DNA from: Evernia prunastri
Taxonomy: Eukaryota > Ascomycota > Lecanoromycetes > Lecanorales > Parmeliaceae
DNA length: 64,000 nucleotides
Assembly (NCBI GenBank): GCA_003184365.1
Contig: NKYR01000040.1
Span: 240,409-304,408 of the forward strand
Reading direction: 5' to 3'
Shown here: one piece after another, positions 56,186 through 64,000 of the stretch
Layout of the letters: each line of letters starts with the position of its first letter
Numbering within the stretch: the stretch's first letter is position 1
Position numbers and translations under genes: made by a program
Notes under the pieces: model-generated
Told to the model about the DNA's origin: nothing
The model's input: the letters and a program-made list of their open reading frames with translations, nothing else
The model's database searches: none

Positions 56186-57018
56186 TGTTGATGGAAGAGG
56201 AAGTTGAAGTTGGCAGATGACTGAATATGGGTGGGTGACAAGTGTAGAGTAAACTTGGTTATTGTTGATTGAAGGCCTAGATGGCTTAATATAAGAGAAC
56301 ACTGGACCCTTTGTAACAAAGACTGTCCGTGCCCAGGATAGCAGACACAACCCAGTCGCTATATACTGAGGTCCAGAGGTGAGATAAACTAGCAAGAGAG
56401 CAAAAGACACAGGCCCAGAACCTGGCTGACTTCGTGGCTTTTCAGCAGGCGAGCTTCCATCAGCTAAAACGTAGTGGTTTCTCGGAGCTGAACGTTGGAT
56501 CCTGGCCCAGCTCGCAGCTACGATATAATTATAAAGCAGCTATCGAAGACGAAGCGTAAAATCTGAGGTCGCTAAGAAGCCAGAATCTTACTTGGACTCA
56601 AACGGTGCCACTAATACAATAGCATAAATTTATAATAGAAAGATCTCAGGGAAACGGTGATTCAGACTGGCAATCGCAATGAGCGAGAATCTTCTTTTGG
56701 CGTCTTCGATGCATCGTATTGTGAAGAAGCGAATGCTGACTCAAGCTTACAACCGACTAAGCGAGTATAAGCGGTGCAAACTTTCAGTACTTAGTTGACT
56801 TCGCACGAGTCCGTCAACATCAGCTTACCAGTAGCTGCTGCGCTGGTGCGCCACGGCAAAAATGCTTCATCTAAGCCTCAGATAGTCAGAAATGATTTTG
56901 AGTATAAGTTCCCCAGATTGCCCCAAGCCCTACACTGTCTTATGCCGCATCTAAACAAGTCAATCCTCTATGAACCACAATAATTATTAACAGTCTTCCA
57001 CAACTTCGCCCGCACAGT
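56186..57018. other. Divergent intergenic region
   Basis: Holds the promoters of the two flanking small genes. Stress-response-like CCCCT motifs are not obvious. No gene supported. Confidence 0.4.
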
Positions 57019-57625
57019 ATGAGCAACCAATTTGGTCAACCGGGCCAAGGGGTAGGAGGGTACGGCCAGAGCCCGTATGGCGGCCGACAACAACAGCAGC
57101 AACAGCAGCAACAGAGACCAGGAGCCGGTAGCGTTCAGAACACACAGGATGCAGCCAGTCAAGATGATCAAGGCGAAGGCTATGACGATCCGACGAGCAA
57201 GACCTAGACCCAAATACCCCGAGCCCACAGCAATCGAGAAAGCAACCAGGGCAGCCTCAAAGGCCTGGGCAAGGTCAAGCTCAGCCAAATGGCACCACTG
57301 GCCAAGTCGCCAAGAAGCTTGACGGAGCGGCTGGTGCGAAAAAGAAGGCCAATGCAGGTCCCCAGCATGCACACTCCAGGTTCGCCCAAGACCCACACCA
57401 TCACGCGACAATGCAACAGTTCGCAAATATCGCAAGTAAGTCTATCCTTGATGTAATTTTGCAAAACGGTGTCATTGATATGTACTCTTTCTAGAGGCGG
57501 GTATGAATCATGACCACATTCATAGCTTGGTCCATGTTGGCACACTGGCATTAGCAATGTTGGCGCACAGTTCTGGGATGACGGCTGGACATGAGGAGGA
57601 GGAGGAAGAGGAGGACAAGCAGTAG
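57019..57625 (+). CDS. Small Gln/His-rich protein, splice or frame uncertain
   Basis: Starts MSNQFGQPGQGVGGYGQSPY with a nine-Gln run (57088-57114). The first frame ends at a TAG near 57205. A second frame reads QVAKKLDGAAGAKKKANAGP, HAHSRFAQDPHHHATMQQF and then, across a clean GTAAGT..CTAG intron (57435-57493), AGMNHDHIHSLVHVGTLALA ending EEEEEEEDKQ at 57625. The two parts join in phase if a 79-bp intron (GTAGCG at about 57129 to CTAG at about 57207) is removed; otherwise one frameshift is needed. Low-complexity, His-rich, of unknown role. Confidence 0.55.
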
Positions 57626-58140
57626 AATGAGACTGGTTGATAGTGTGAGGTGGTGGAAGCCTGGGCATCTGTTACATAAGCTTGCTTTTCTGTCATCACT
57701 TTGCCAGCTGGTACGCCTTGCGCTTGGTGGTGCATAAGCTCGTAGTCCTGATAGACAGTCAGAATTGTACAGACAATGCAACAAAATGACCTCTGGCATG
57801 CTGTTCGTTGGTCAATGTAGGATGAAGAGAGCTGTACTGCCAGAAAATTGGCAGTCAGTGTTTAAGCCGCGGAAAAATTGACATCTAATCCATAAGACTG
57901 GAGGCAGCGGTTTCTTGTCCCCGTGCTCTTGATGGAGCATTCTTTCATGGAACAAGCTATCATTCGGATTCGTGTCCGATCTTATGATTCATGGTATTAC
58001 ATTCACCAGGTTGTGCGGGGAGCGGCTTCGCGAAACCACTAAATCTATTTCACAAGATCCCGTCGTAATACAATCGAGCAGCTGGTTATTAAATACATGC
58101 TAATGGAAAGTCCAAGCCCAAAAGCTACGAATACTCGCAT
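57626..58140. other. Intergenic, no gene seen
   Basis: Transition from the last plus-strand gene into AT-rich repeat DNA. No feature beyond short ORFs. Confidence 0.4.
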
Positions 58141-58716
58141 TCACCTACTAATGCAACACACCTACTAATGCAATACCCTAAAATCCGATAAATTCGAAAC
58201 CCCACCAAAAAACCCGCCCACCATTTGAAACAGACTATAGCAACAACAATACTATATTTGAGACTCTTGAATGATGTTTTATGAGTAGTAAAGTGTTTTA
58301 GCATTATAGAGCTTCAATTTGAAAAAAATCGATGTAGAAATAATCAAATGATGATTAAAAACGTGAGAATAATATTATATGTTCAGACGGAGAAGATAGA
58401 GAAGATAGAAGAAGACAGAAGAAGATAGAGAAGAAATAATCAAAATAATGCGATTTGATTGATTTATTGCTTTCGAATCGAGTCGCAGACGCTAAATTAG
58501 TACTATCAAATACTTTTCTTTATAAAATATTATATTTATCAAATCGCGATGAAATATCAACGACGATAGAGAGATTTATTGATAACGCGATATAGCTTCG
58601 AATAATATTTATATATATAATAACAAGAAAGATCTGCTTGATTAAATTTATAGTTGATAATTATTTTATAACAAAGTTTTGAAAAGGAGAAGAGGGGAAG
58701 CAAAAAGAAGGCATAG
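58141..58716. repeat. AT-rich, RIP-like degenerate repeat
   Basis: Strongly AT-rich with no ORF. Many of the remaining C residues are in CpG (aatcgatg, gcgatt, cgacgat), as after extensive C-to-T decay at CpA. Contains a short tandem ctactaatgcaa pair (about 58148-58178) and a gaagataga-rich run (58390-58437). The last 35 bases are purine-rich, like a polypurine tract, directly ahead of the TGT of the next feature. Probably the interior of an old LTR retrotransposon. Confidence 0.6.
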
Positions 58717-58939
58717 TGTCAGAACCGTGCCCAGAGTCAAGTCTAATGGGGGTAAATTGAATAAGACAACTAGATAAGGAGGAAATATGTACAGAAGAAG
58801 AGCGCTTAAATACTAGGAAGAATCCCCGCTAGCCTATGTGTCAATGGGAATGTGTCAATAACCAATAAACACTCTATGTGCTAGACACATAGCCATAAAC
58901 ACTCCCTATGTGCCTGACACCTAGGGTACGTCCGTAACA
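58717..58939 (+). repeat. Probable old 3' LTR, TGT...ACA
   Basis: A 223-bp segment starting TGTCAGAACC and ending CCGTAACA, preceded by the purine-rich run. Inside are aataaacactc/ctatgtgc units repeated twice and a palindrome (ctatgtgctagacacatag). No matching partner LTR or target duplication is in the window, so the boundaries are provisional. Confidence 0.4.
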
Positions 58940-58967
58940 TAATAAATCTTTATTTTAACGTTATATC

Positions 58968-59139
58968 TGTTGAACGGGCATGTGGTGACTGTCCTTCATT
59001 ACTACTAAAGTACGTACAGAATGAAGGGACAGGTGGTCACAAGGCCATATGAGAGTGCAGTGCGGACGCTAGTCCCAATCCGTCTACGCCTCGGTTGCAC
59101 ACGAGGAGGTTAGGCCTCGTCCTACCGCTCTTTTCAACA
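58968..59139. mobile_element. 172-bp solo LTR-like insertion with 5-bp target duplication
   Basis: Begins TGTTGAAC and ends CTTTTCAACA, giving a 7-bp terminal inversion TGTTGAA/TTCAACA. It is flanked on both sides by ATATC (58963-58967 and 59140-59144), a perfect 5-bp target duplication typical of Ty1/Copia and Gypsy integration. The interior is GC-balanced while both flanks are AT-rich, so it arrived after the flanks decayed. An imperfect hairpin lies at 58985-59040. A solo LTR is the simplest reading; a small foldback element is the alternative. Confidence 0.75.
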
Positions 59140-59144
59140 ATATC

Positions 59145-59383
59145 TTTTAAATAATTATATAATAATATTAGTTTTTATTTAAGTTTTATCGCAGTAAGTA
59201 ATTAAACGCGCGATTAAAATATAAATATCTTTTAAATAATTTATTAATTTGATTAATCTTTATAATTTATTTCGTCGTTTTCGCTTACTCGTCGACGATT
59301 TTTAATATAATTCTTTAAGCTCTTCGATAATAAAAGATTTAACGCTTTTAAATTACTTTCGTCGATTACTTATTTACGAACTA
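59145..59383. repeat. AT-rich RIP-like relic
   Basis: Continuation of the decayed sequence interrupted by the 172-bp insertion. No ORF; tttaaataatt/atatcttttaaa motifs recur. Confidence 0.6.
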
Positions 59384-59514
59384 TGTTGAATAATGAGGTA
59401 CAATATGACTTGATTTATTACACTAAGGAGTAGGAACATCTATGGACTACGAGAGATGGAAATACTTCCGCCAAGCCACTAACTGGGTAGGGCTGACTGC
59501 CACTATTTCCAACA
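59384..59514 (-). repeat. Copia 3' LTR, 131 bp
   Basis: On the element strand it begins TGTTGGAAATAG right after the polypurine tract and ends ATTATTCAACA, with TGTTG/CAACA ends. A length of 131 bp is short for an LTR. It contains tgtaataaatc, a plausible polyadenylation signal. Its termini resemble those of the 172-bp insertion, but the interiors differ. Confidence 0.8.
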
Positions 59515-59739
59515 CTCCCCCTCAGGCTGATCCTACCCACAGTTATAACATCAACCACAGAGTACCTAACGGTACACCAATCAGATCAGGAGCTCGAATC
59601 AATGTCAAAGAAGAAAGGAAGCCACAGTAGGAGTGACCCGGATGCACAGTGGTTGCATGTTAGCCCCAGAAGCAAATTGAACCAAGGAGCATTGAGCTGG
59701 CGGATTAACCACGTGAAGTCCTTATCGATAAGTCCGACA

Positions 59740-62700
59740 TCATTTCTGGAGGAGTTGAGTTGCCAAGGCTTCAGTAGGCGAATATTCCGTCAGCGCTTGC
59801 TCCCCCCGATTGTTTGCCTTCATACCGATCAGCTCCAAGAAGCGCTGGAATTTCTGCTTTGCCAAAGGCTTTGTAAAGCCGTCAGCTCTCATTTCGTCCG
59901 TTGGTATATAGTTGACATTAATCTTGCCATGCTTCTGAAGGTCTCGGATGTAGTGGTAAGCAACATCAATGTGCTTTGATCTCTCACTGACTTGCCGGTT
60001 CTTAACCAATGCAATAGCTCCATTGTTGTCTCCTTTCAGCTCCATCATGACTTCCGAATTGTCGCTGGTATTGACATTCATCTGCTTGTGTGTGGGATTG
60101 ACAATCTCAGGGTAACCAAGCTCGGTAAACAGATTAATCAGCCAAACAGCTTGCCTCGAGCACTCTGACAATGCCATATACTCTGCTTCCGTTGTTGATG
60201 TGGACACGGATCGTTGCTTCCTGCTTGACCACGAGATCGGTCGATTTCCAAGCATAAAAACCTGTCCCATTGTTGATTTTCGATCACTCTTGTCAGCAGC
60301 ATAGTCTGCATCCGAGTACCCAACAAGCTGAGCATCATTGTCCTTTCCGGAGTAGGTAATTGACATGTCTGAATTTGACCTCAAATACCTTAGCAATGCC
60401 CTTATTCCATGGCCATGACGAGCAGCTGGATTACTCATATATTGACTGAGTTTTCCCAGTGCAAAGGCAATGTCCGGTCGTGTGTACACCATCATATGCA
60501 TAAGCTTCCCCACTACTCGAGAGTAATCAATTCGATCAATGTGTTCTTCTTCTGGACTAGCTGGTGAAATATAGTCATATCCGTTGAGTGGGATATCTGG
60601 CTTGCCACGATGACGGTCTTCTCCCATATCCAATCCTTCGAGTACCTTCTTGATGTATGTGGTCTGACTCAGTCTGATGGTTCTAGTCGCTCTATCTCTT
60701 TCGATTTCAATGCCGAGTAACTTCTTTAGCTCCCCCAAATCCTTGATCTTAAATGCCTTAGCAAATTGTTTCTTGAACCATTCAATTTGTTGCTTTGACG
60801 GCGAGACAATTGAAATATCGTCAACATATACCAATACGATCAGTTCTCTTGACTTGTTGATATACATACAAGGATCAGACTCTGACGATACGAAACCTAA
60901 CTTGATCAACTCCCCGTTACAAGTAAAGTACCAGTCATGGGCCGCTTGCTTGAGACCATATAGGCTTTGCAGTAGCCTCAGATACTCCCCCTGCTTTACA
61001 TCCAGTCCGGGGGGTGCACTCATGTAGATTAGGTGCTTGAGCGTTGATTCCGTGAAGGTATTGTTGACATCAATTTGACCAGTCTCGAGATCCTTAATGG
61101 CCACCAATGCGAGGACAGCACGTAGAGTATCCATTCGAATGGTAGGAGCGAATGTCTCATCATAGTCAATACCATGCATCTGTGAAAATCCTCTAGCTAC
61201 CAATCGGGCTTTGAATTTCTGAACAGTATCATCCTGATTGTATTTGACAGCAAATACCCATTTACACGTAACAATGTTTGCTCCTTCTGGCGGGACTTCG
61301 GCAACGTAGGTGTTATTTCCTTCTAATTGAGAAATTTCATTCTTCGCAGCTTGGAGCCAATGGCGTCCATAAATAGGATCGTTAATCGCCTCCTCATACG
61401 AAGTCGGCAGAGGAATGGGTCCCATTATCTGTTCATTCTCAATCTCGATTGCCTTCATTGCCAGCAGGGCTTTGATGTGTTTAGTGATCCGTTCATCTTC
61501 GCCCATCTCATCATCTCTCTTCCTCTTCAAGGCTGGTAGCCATGAGACTGAGGCTGTATGAGTATTTTGACTAGCTGAAGTAGATTTCCGCTGTGGTATC
61601 ACTACCATTGGTCTTGGCAAATTAGGAGATGGTCTCGAAGTTTGTACGATGCTAATATCAGTGTCTGCTGACGGAGATGACTTTGTTTCCCGCACTCGCT
61701 TAGCTAAATCCTGAAATATTGAGCCTTGGACAGTGGTAACAGGACGCTGGTCTCCGTTAATTACTGGAGATATTTGGCTATCTTCTCCATCCGGTGGCAC
61801 AACCCCTTCTTTTCGTATAGCCTCACTTCCTGGCAGCGATATCACTGGGGTCGCTGGTATCTCATGGTCATGCTCATCACGTCGCTTGTCAGATACACGT
61901 GCAGTTGATTCCTTTGATGAAGCCCTTGGTCGTCCGACAGGGTTACGAGTTGCCAACTCATTTGGTGTAGAGATCTTAAGTTTCAAATCGATATCACCAC
62001 CCTTTTCATCCTCGAAGAATGTAATCGTTGAAGCCTTGATGCATCGTCCCAGATCAGGAGCGTAGACACGATACTGCTTTATTGTTTCTGGATCAAATCC
62101 CATTAACAACGCTTCTCTTCCTTTGGGCATCAATTTATCCCTTCGAGTACCCACGGGATGAGAGTTTGGATTGACGTAGGATATGCATTTACAGCCCCAT
62201 ACTCTGACATGGTCAATGGATGGAAGCTTTCCTGTGTATACTTGCTCAGGGCTGGTAGGTTTCTCGTCAATGATTGGTCCAGATGCAATTCGGTTCCTGA
62301 GGTATGCATCAGCCATTGCAGCTTCATCCCAAAACTGCATTGGTAGTTGTGCATCTTGAAGCATTGCACGAACGTTCGCCTCTGTAGTTTGAATTGCTCT
62401 CTCAGCGATACCATTCTGATGTGACGTATATGGCTCGGTATCTTGGAGTGTGAGTCCATGCTTCTTCACCCAATCCTTCACGAGTGACAGCAGTTCTGGT
62501 GCGTTATCTAGCCTAACAGCTTTCAGCTTCCTCCCAGTCTGTAGCTCCACAGTGTTTTTCCATATATCAAGCTCCGCTGGGATAGACTTCCTATCCTTGG
62601 TACAGATCGTCCAGACCTTTCGCGAGTGATTGTCAACAATCTCTAGGAATGTGGTATTACCAACAAGACTCTTTGGAAGCGGTCCACAAGCATCAATGGA

Positions 62701-64000
62701 AACAAGGTCTAATCCTCCATCCTTTCTAGGAGTCACTATACGGTTGATTCTCTTCTTCATCTTCCCAATTGCACATGTGGGGCAAGGCTTTCTATGCTTT
62801 GGTAGACGTATTGGCGGTGAATGGGTAGTGACTTCATGAAGCTTGGTGAGAATTTTGGATCCAAAGTGAGCGAATCGTCGGTGCATAAGGAAATAATCCT
62901 TTGCTGACTGTGACGGTTGAGATTCCCCTTCAGTCTCGGTCATAATGACATCATCATCAGCTTTCTTCTCATTGGTGGGCTGTTCTTCTACTTCAACTGT
63001 TATTGGATGTTCCATTGCGGGGAAGACTTGCTGTTGGACAGGGCCTTTTGAAGTGGTTCCAGTAGGAAATTTGCTTGAGATCCACGTCAAGACATACACT
63101 CCTTCTCGATGATCTGCCCTAAGCATGTCTTGGTGTCTCTTCTGAAGGAATATCGCATTCGTGTCAAAACGGCCTTTCAGCCCTAGCATACATAGCCTCC
63201 TGCATGATAAAAGATTGGCACCAAGGCCAGGAACATAGTAGACACGCATGATGTGCACCGGCCTTCCTTGGCGACTTTTGATTACTATCGTACCCATCTG
63301 ATCTGCATACAATTCTCCCCCTCCAACCTTGATTGTGCGTCTCTTCATTCGAGTGAGAGGGCCACTGAAAAGGTTGGTCTTGTCAGTCATATGGGATGAC
63401 GCGCCAGTATCAGTGATCCACGAAGAGGGTTGAAGCTTACTGGCTGCTTCCTTCGTAATATGGGCAATTTCTTCCTCATCGGAAGAGTCCACATCAGCGA
63501 TATCATCAGAGGAGTCTGACTCAGCCTCATAGGCCTTGTGAGGTTTCTTTTTGGCAAAGGAGACCTTCTTTGTCTTCTTCTTTCCGTCTTTCAGGGCACG
63601 AACCAGTTCCTTGATCGCTTCAAATGCATCGCATTCCTGGACCTTGTGGCCTTCCTCATCACAAATGTAGCATCGTGGTTTGATGAGAATTGAGGCGGGG
63701 CGAGAGGAGGATTTGGAGGAAGATCGCTGAGGTCGTTGAGGCTCGGGCGAGCGATTGAGACGCGATTGAGACTGAGGTGCCGATCGTTGGCGAATGTTTT
63801 GAGGATGGCGAGCATACATGCCTGTATCGGTGTAGGTATCCTTCAATGAATCCTCCATTTCCTGCAATATGCGAAGTGCTCTGATATCGTCCTTCTCTTC
63901 TTGTGACTTGAGAACGGCAACAGTCGTGGCATACTCTGGCGGTAAGGAATCGTAAAGCCTATACAGGATTTCTTCCGTGTCATATGCCGTGGCCAGTGAA
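59740..64000 (-). CDS. Copia gag-pol polyprotein, start beyond window
   Basis: One uninterrupted frame of at least 1,419 codons; the first Met in the window, at 63867, is internal, as coding continues to base 64000. In order, counted from 63867: nucleocapsid zinc knuckle CYICDEEGHKVQEC (about 67-80); aspartic protease WITDTGASSHMTD (about 148-160); pre-integrase HRRFAHFGSK (about 328) with CPTCAIGKMKK; integrase D-D-E as SIDACGPL, VRLDNAPEL and HQNGIAERAIQ; reverse transcriptase with YVDDISIV (about 1016); RNase H with YSDADYAADKSDRKS (about 1189), STTEAEYMAL and SKHIDVAYHYIRD. The domain order PR-IN-RT-RH identifies Ty1/Copia. No stop or frameshift, so the copy appears young and escaped RIP. 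Two RT residues differ from the usual DVNNAF (DVNNTF). Confidence 0.95.
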   Translation of the reverse strand, partial: SLATAYDTEEILYRLYDSLPPEYATTVAVLKSQEEKDDIRALRILQEMEDSLKDTYTDTGMYARHPQNIRQRSAPQSQSRLNRSPEPQRPQRSSSKSSSRPASILIKPRCYICDEEGHKVQECDAFEAIKELVRALKDGKKKTKKVSFAKKKPHKAYEAESDSSDDIADVDSSDEEEIAHITKEAASKLQPSSWITDTGASSHMTDKTNLFSGPLTRMKRRTIKVGGGELYADQMGTIVIKSRQGRPVHIMRVYYVPGLGANLLSCRRLCMLGLKGRFDTNAIFLQKRHQDMLRADHREGVYVLTWISSKFPTGTTSKGPVQQQVFPAMEHPITVEVEEQPTNEKKADDDVIMTETEGESQPSQSAKDYFLMHRRFAHFGSKILTKLHEVTTHSPPIRLPKHRKPCPTCAIGKMKKRINRIVTPRKDGGLDLVSIDACGPLPKSLVGNTTFLEIVDNHSRKVWTICTKDRKSIPAELDIWKNTVELQTGRKLKAVRLDNAPELLSLVKDWVKKHGLTLQDTEPYTSHQNGIAERAIQTTEANVRAMLQDAQLPMQFWDEAAMADAYLRNRIASGPIIDEKPTSPEQVYTGKLPSIDHVRVWGCKCISYVNPNSHPVGTRRDKLMPKGREALLMGFDPETIKQYRVYAPDLGRCIKASTITFFEDEKGGDIDLKLKISTPNELATRNPVGRPRASSKESTARVSDKRRDEHDHEIPATPVISLPGSEAIRKEGVVPPDGEDSQISPVINGDQRPVTTVQGSIFQDLAKRVRETKSSPSADTDISIVQTSRPSPNLPRPMVVIPQRKSTSASQNTHTASVSWLPALKRKRDDEMGEDERITKHIKALLAMKAIEIENEQIMGPIPLPTSYEEAINDPIYGRHWLQAAKNEISQLEGNNTYVAEVPPEGANIVTCKWVFAVKYNQDDTVQKFKARLVARGFSQMHGIDYDETFAPTIRMDTLRAVLALVAIKDLETGQIDVNNTFTESTLKHLIYMSAPPGLDVKQGEYLRLLQSLYGLKQAAHDWYFTCNGELIKLGFVSSESDPCMYINKSRELIVLVYVDDISIVSPSKQQIEWFKKQFAKAFKIKDLGELKKLLGIEIERDRATRTIRLSQTTYIKKVLEGLDMGEDRHRGKPDIPLNGYDYISPASPEEEHIDRIDYSRVVGKLMHMMVYTRPDIAFALGKLSQYMSNPAARHGHGIRALLRYLRSNSDMSITYSGKDNDAQLVGYSDADYAADKSDRKSTMGQVFMLGNRPISWSSRKQRSVSTSTTEAEYMALSECSRQAVWLINLFTELGYPEIVNPTHKQMNVNTSDNSEVMMELKGDNNGAIALVKNRQVSERSKHIDVAYHYIRDLQKHGKINVNYIPTDEMRADGFTKPLAKQKFQRFLELIGMKANNRGEQALTEYSPTEALATQLLQK

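Larger units (their letters stand above)
59384..64000 (-). mobile_element. Ty1/Copia LTR retrotransposon, distal end beyond window
   Basis: The minus-strand element runs from its 3' LTR (59514-59384) up through the polyprotein and past the right edge. A polypurine tract (59524-59515, GAGGGGGAG on the element strand) abuts the LTR. The bases just outside, AACTA at 59379-59383, should be the target duplication and should recur outside the distal LTR. The primer-binding site is not in the window. Confidence 0.9.

Noticed and set aside
57204..57668. Minus-strand ORFs of 154-155 codons opposite the Gln-rich gene
   Set aside because: Long Leu runs are antisense of the Gln codon run and the His-rich frame.
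1..64000. CRISPR array, bacterial operon or prophage
   Set aside because: No regularly spaced repeats with unique spacers. The gene structure with short introns is eukaryotic throughout.

Overview
This window comes from a filamentous ascomycete (Pezizomycotina). Genes carry short introns of about 50-150 bp with GTAAGT/GTGAGT-like donors and CTAAC/CTGAC-like branch points. Recognisable fungal proteins include a STE3-type pheromone receptor, an ERF4-family palmitoyltransferase subunit, RPF1, glutathione synthetase, a RIM1-like mitochondrial SSB and a DUF4203 membrane protein. AT-rich, RIP-like relics sit beside LTR retrotransposon sequence. I cannot name the species or order.

Left part (1-27.6 kb), accessory in character: a membrane protein running off the left edge; a frameshifted DUF4238-family pseudogene; a 12-exon Hsp70/HSPA12-like ATPase with one apparently lost splice acceptor; an orphan coiled-coil protein; a tubby/LURP-like protein; an FAD-dependent oxidoreductase; a tail-anchored RING protein; a piggyBac-type transposon whose sequence is duplicated around two single Ns; a degenerate protein kinase lacking both catalytic aspartates; and a coiled-coil protein ending in Ser/Arg/Lys-rich repeats. 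A gene-poor 2-kb stretch closes this part.

Middle and right-middle (27.6-57.6 kb), mostly conserved housekeeping genes: a roughly 2,200-residue SAM-SNF2 chromatin ATPase; glutathione synthetase; RPF1; mitochondrial SSB; the a-factor-type pheromone receptor; a conserved multi-pass membrane protein; a DUF4203 membrane protein with a very long cytoplasmic tail; ERF4; a small secreted protein; and two small genes whose reading frames do not join cleanly.

Right end (57.8-64 kb): an AT-rich repeat block holding a probable old LTR, a 172-bp LTR-like insertion with a perfect 5-bp target duplication, and then a Ty1/Copia retrotransposon on the minus strand. Its long uninterrupted polyprotein continues past the window edge.

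The genes do not form one pathway. The clearest functional units are the transposons; the receptor and ERF4 belong to signalling, and RPF1, SSB and SNF2 to information processing. I found no convincing new multi-gene system. The most interesting leads are the double-dead kinase, the Hsp70-like gene with a broken intron end, and the edge membrane-protein gene, which has no single long ATG-initiated ORF.
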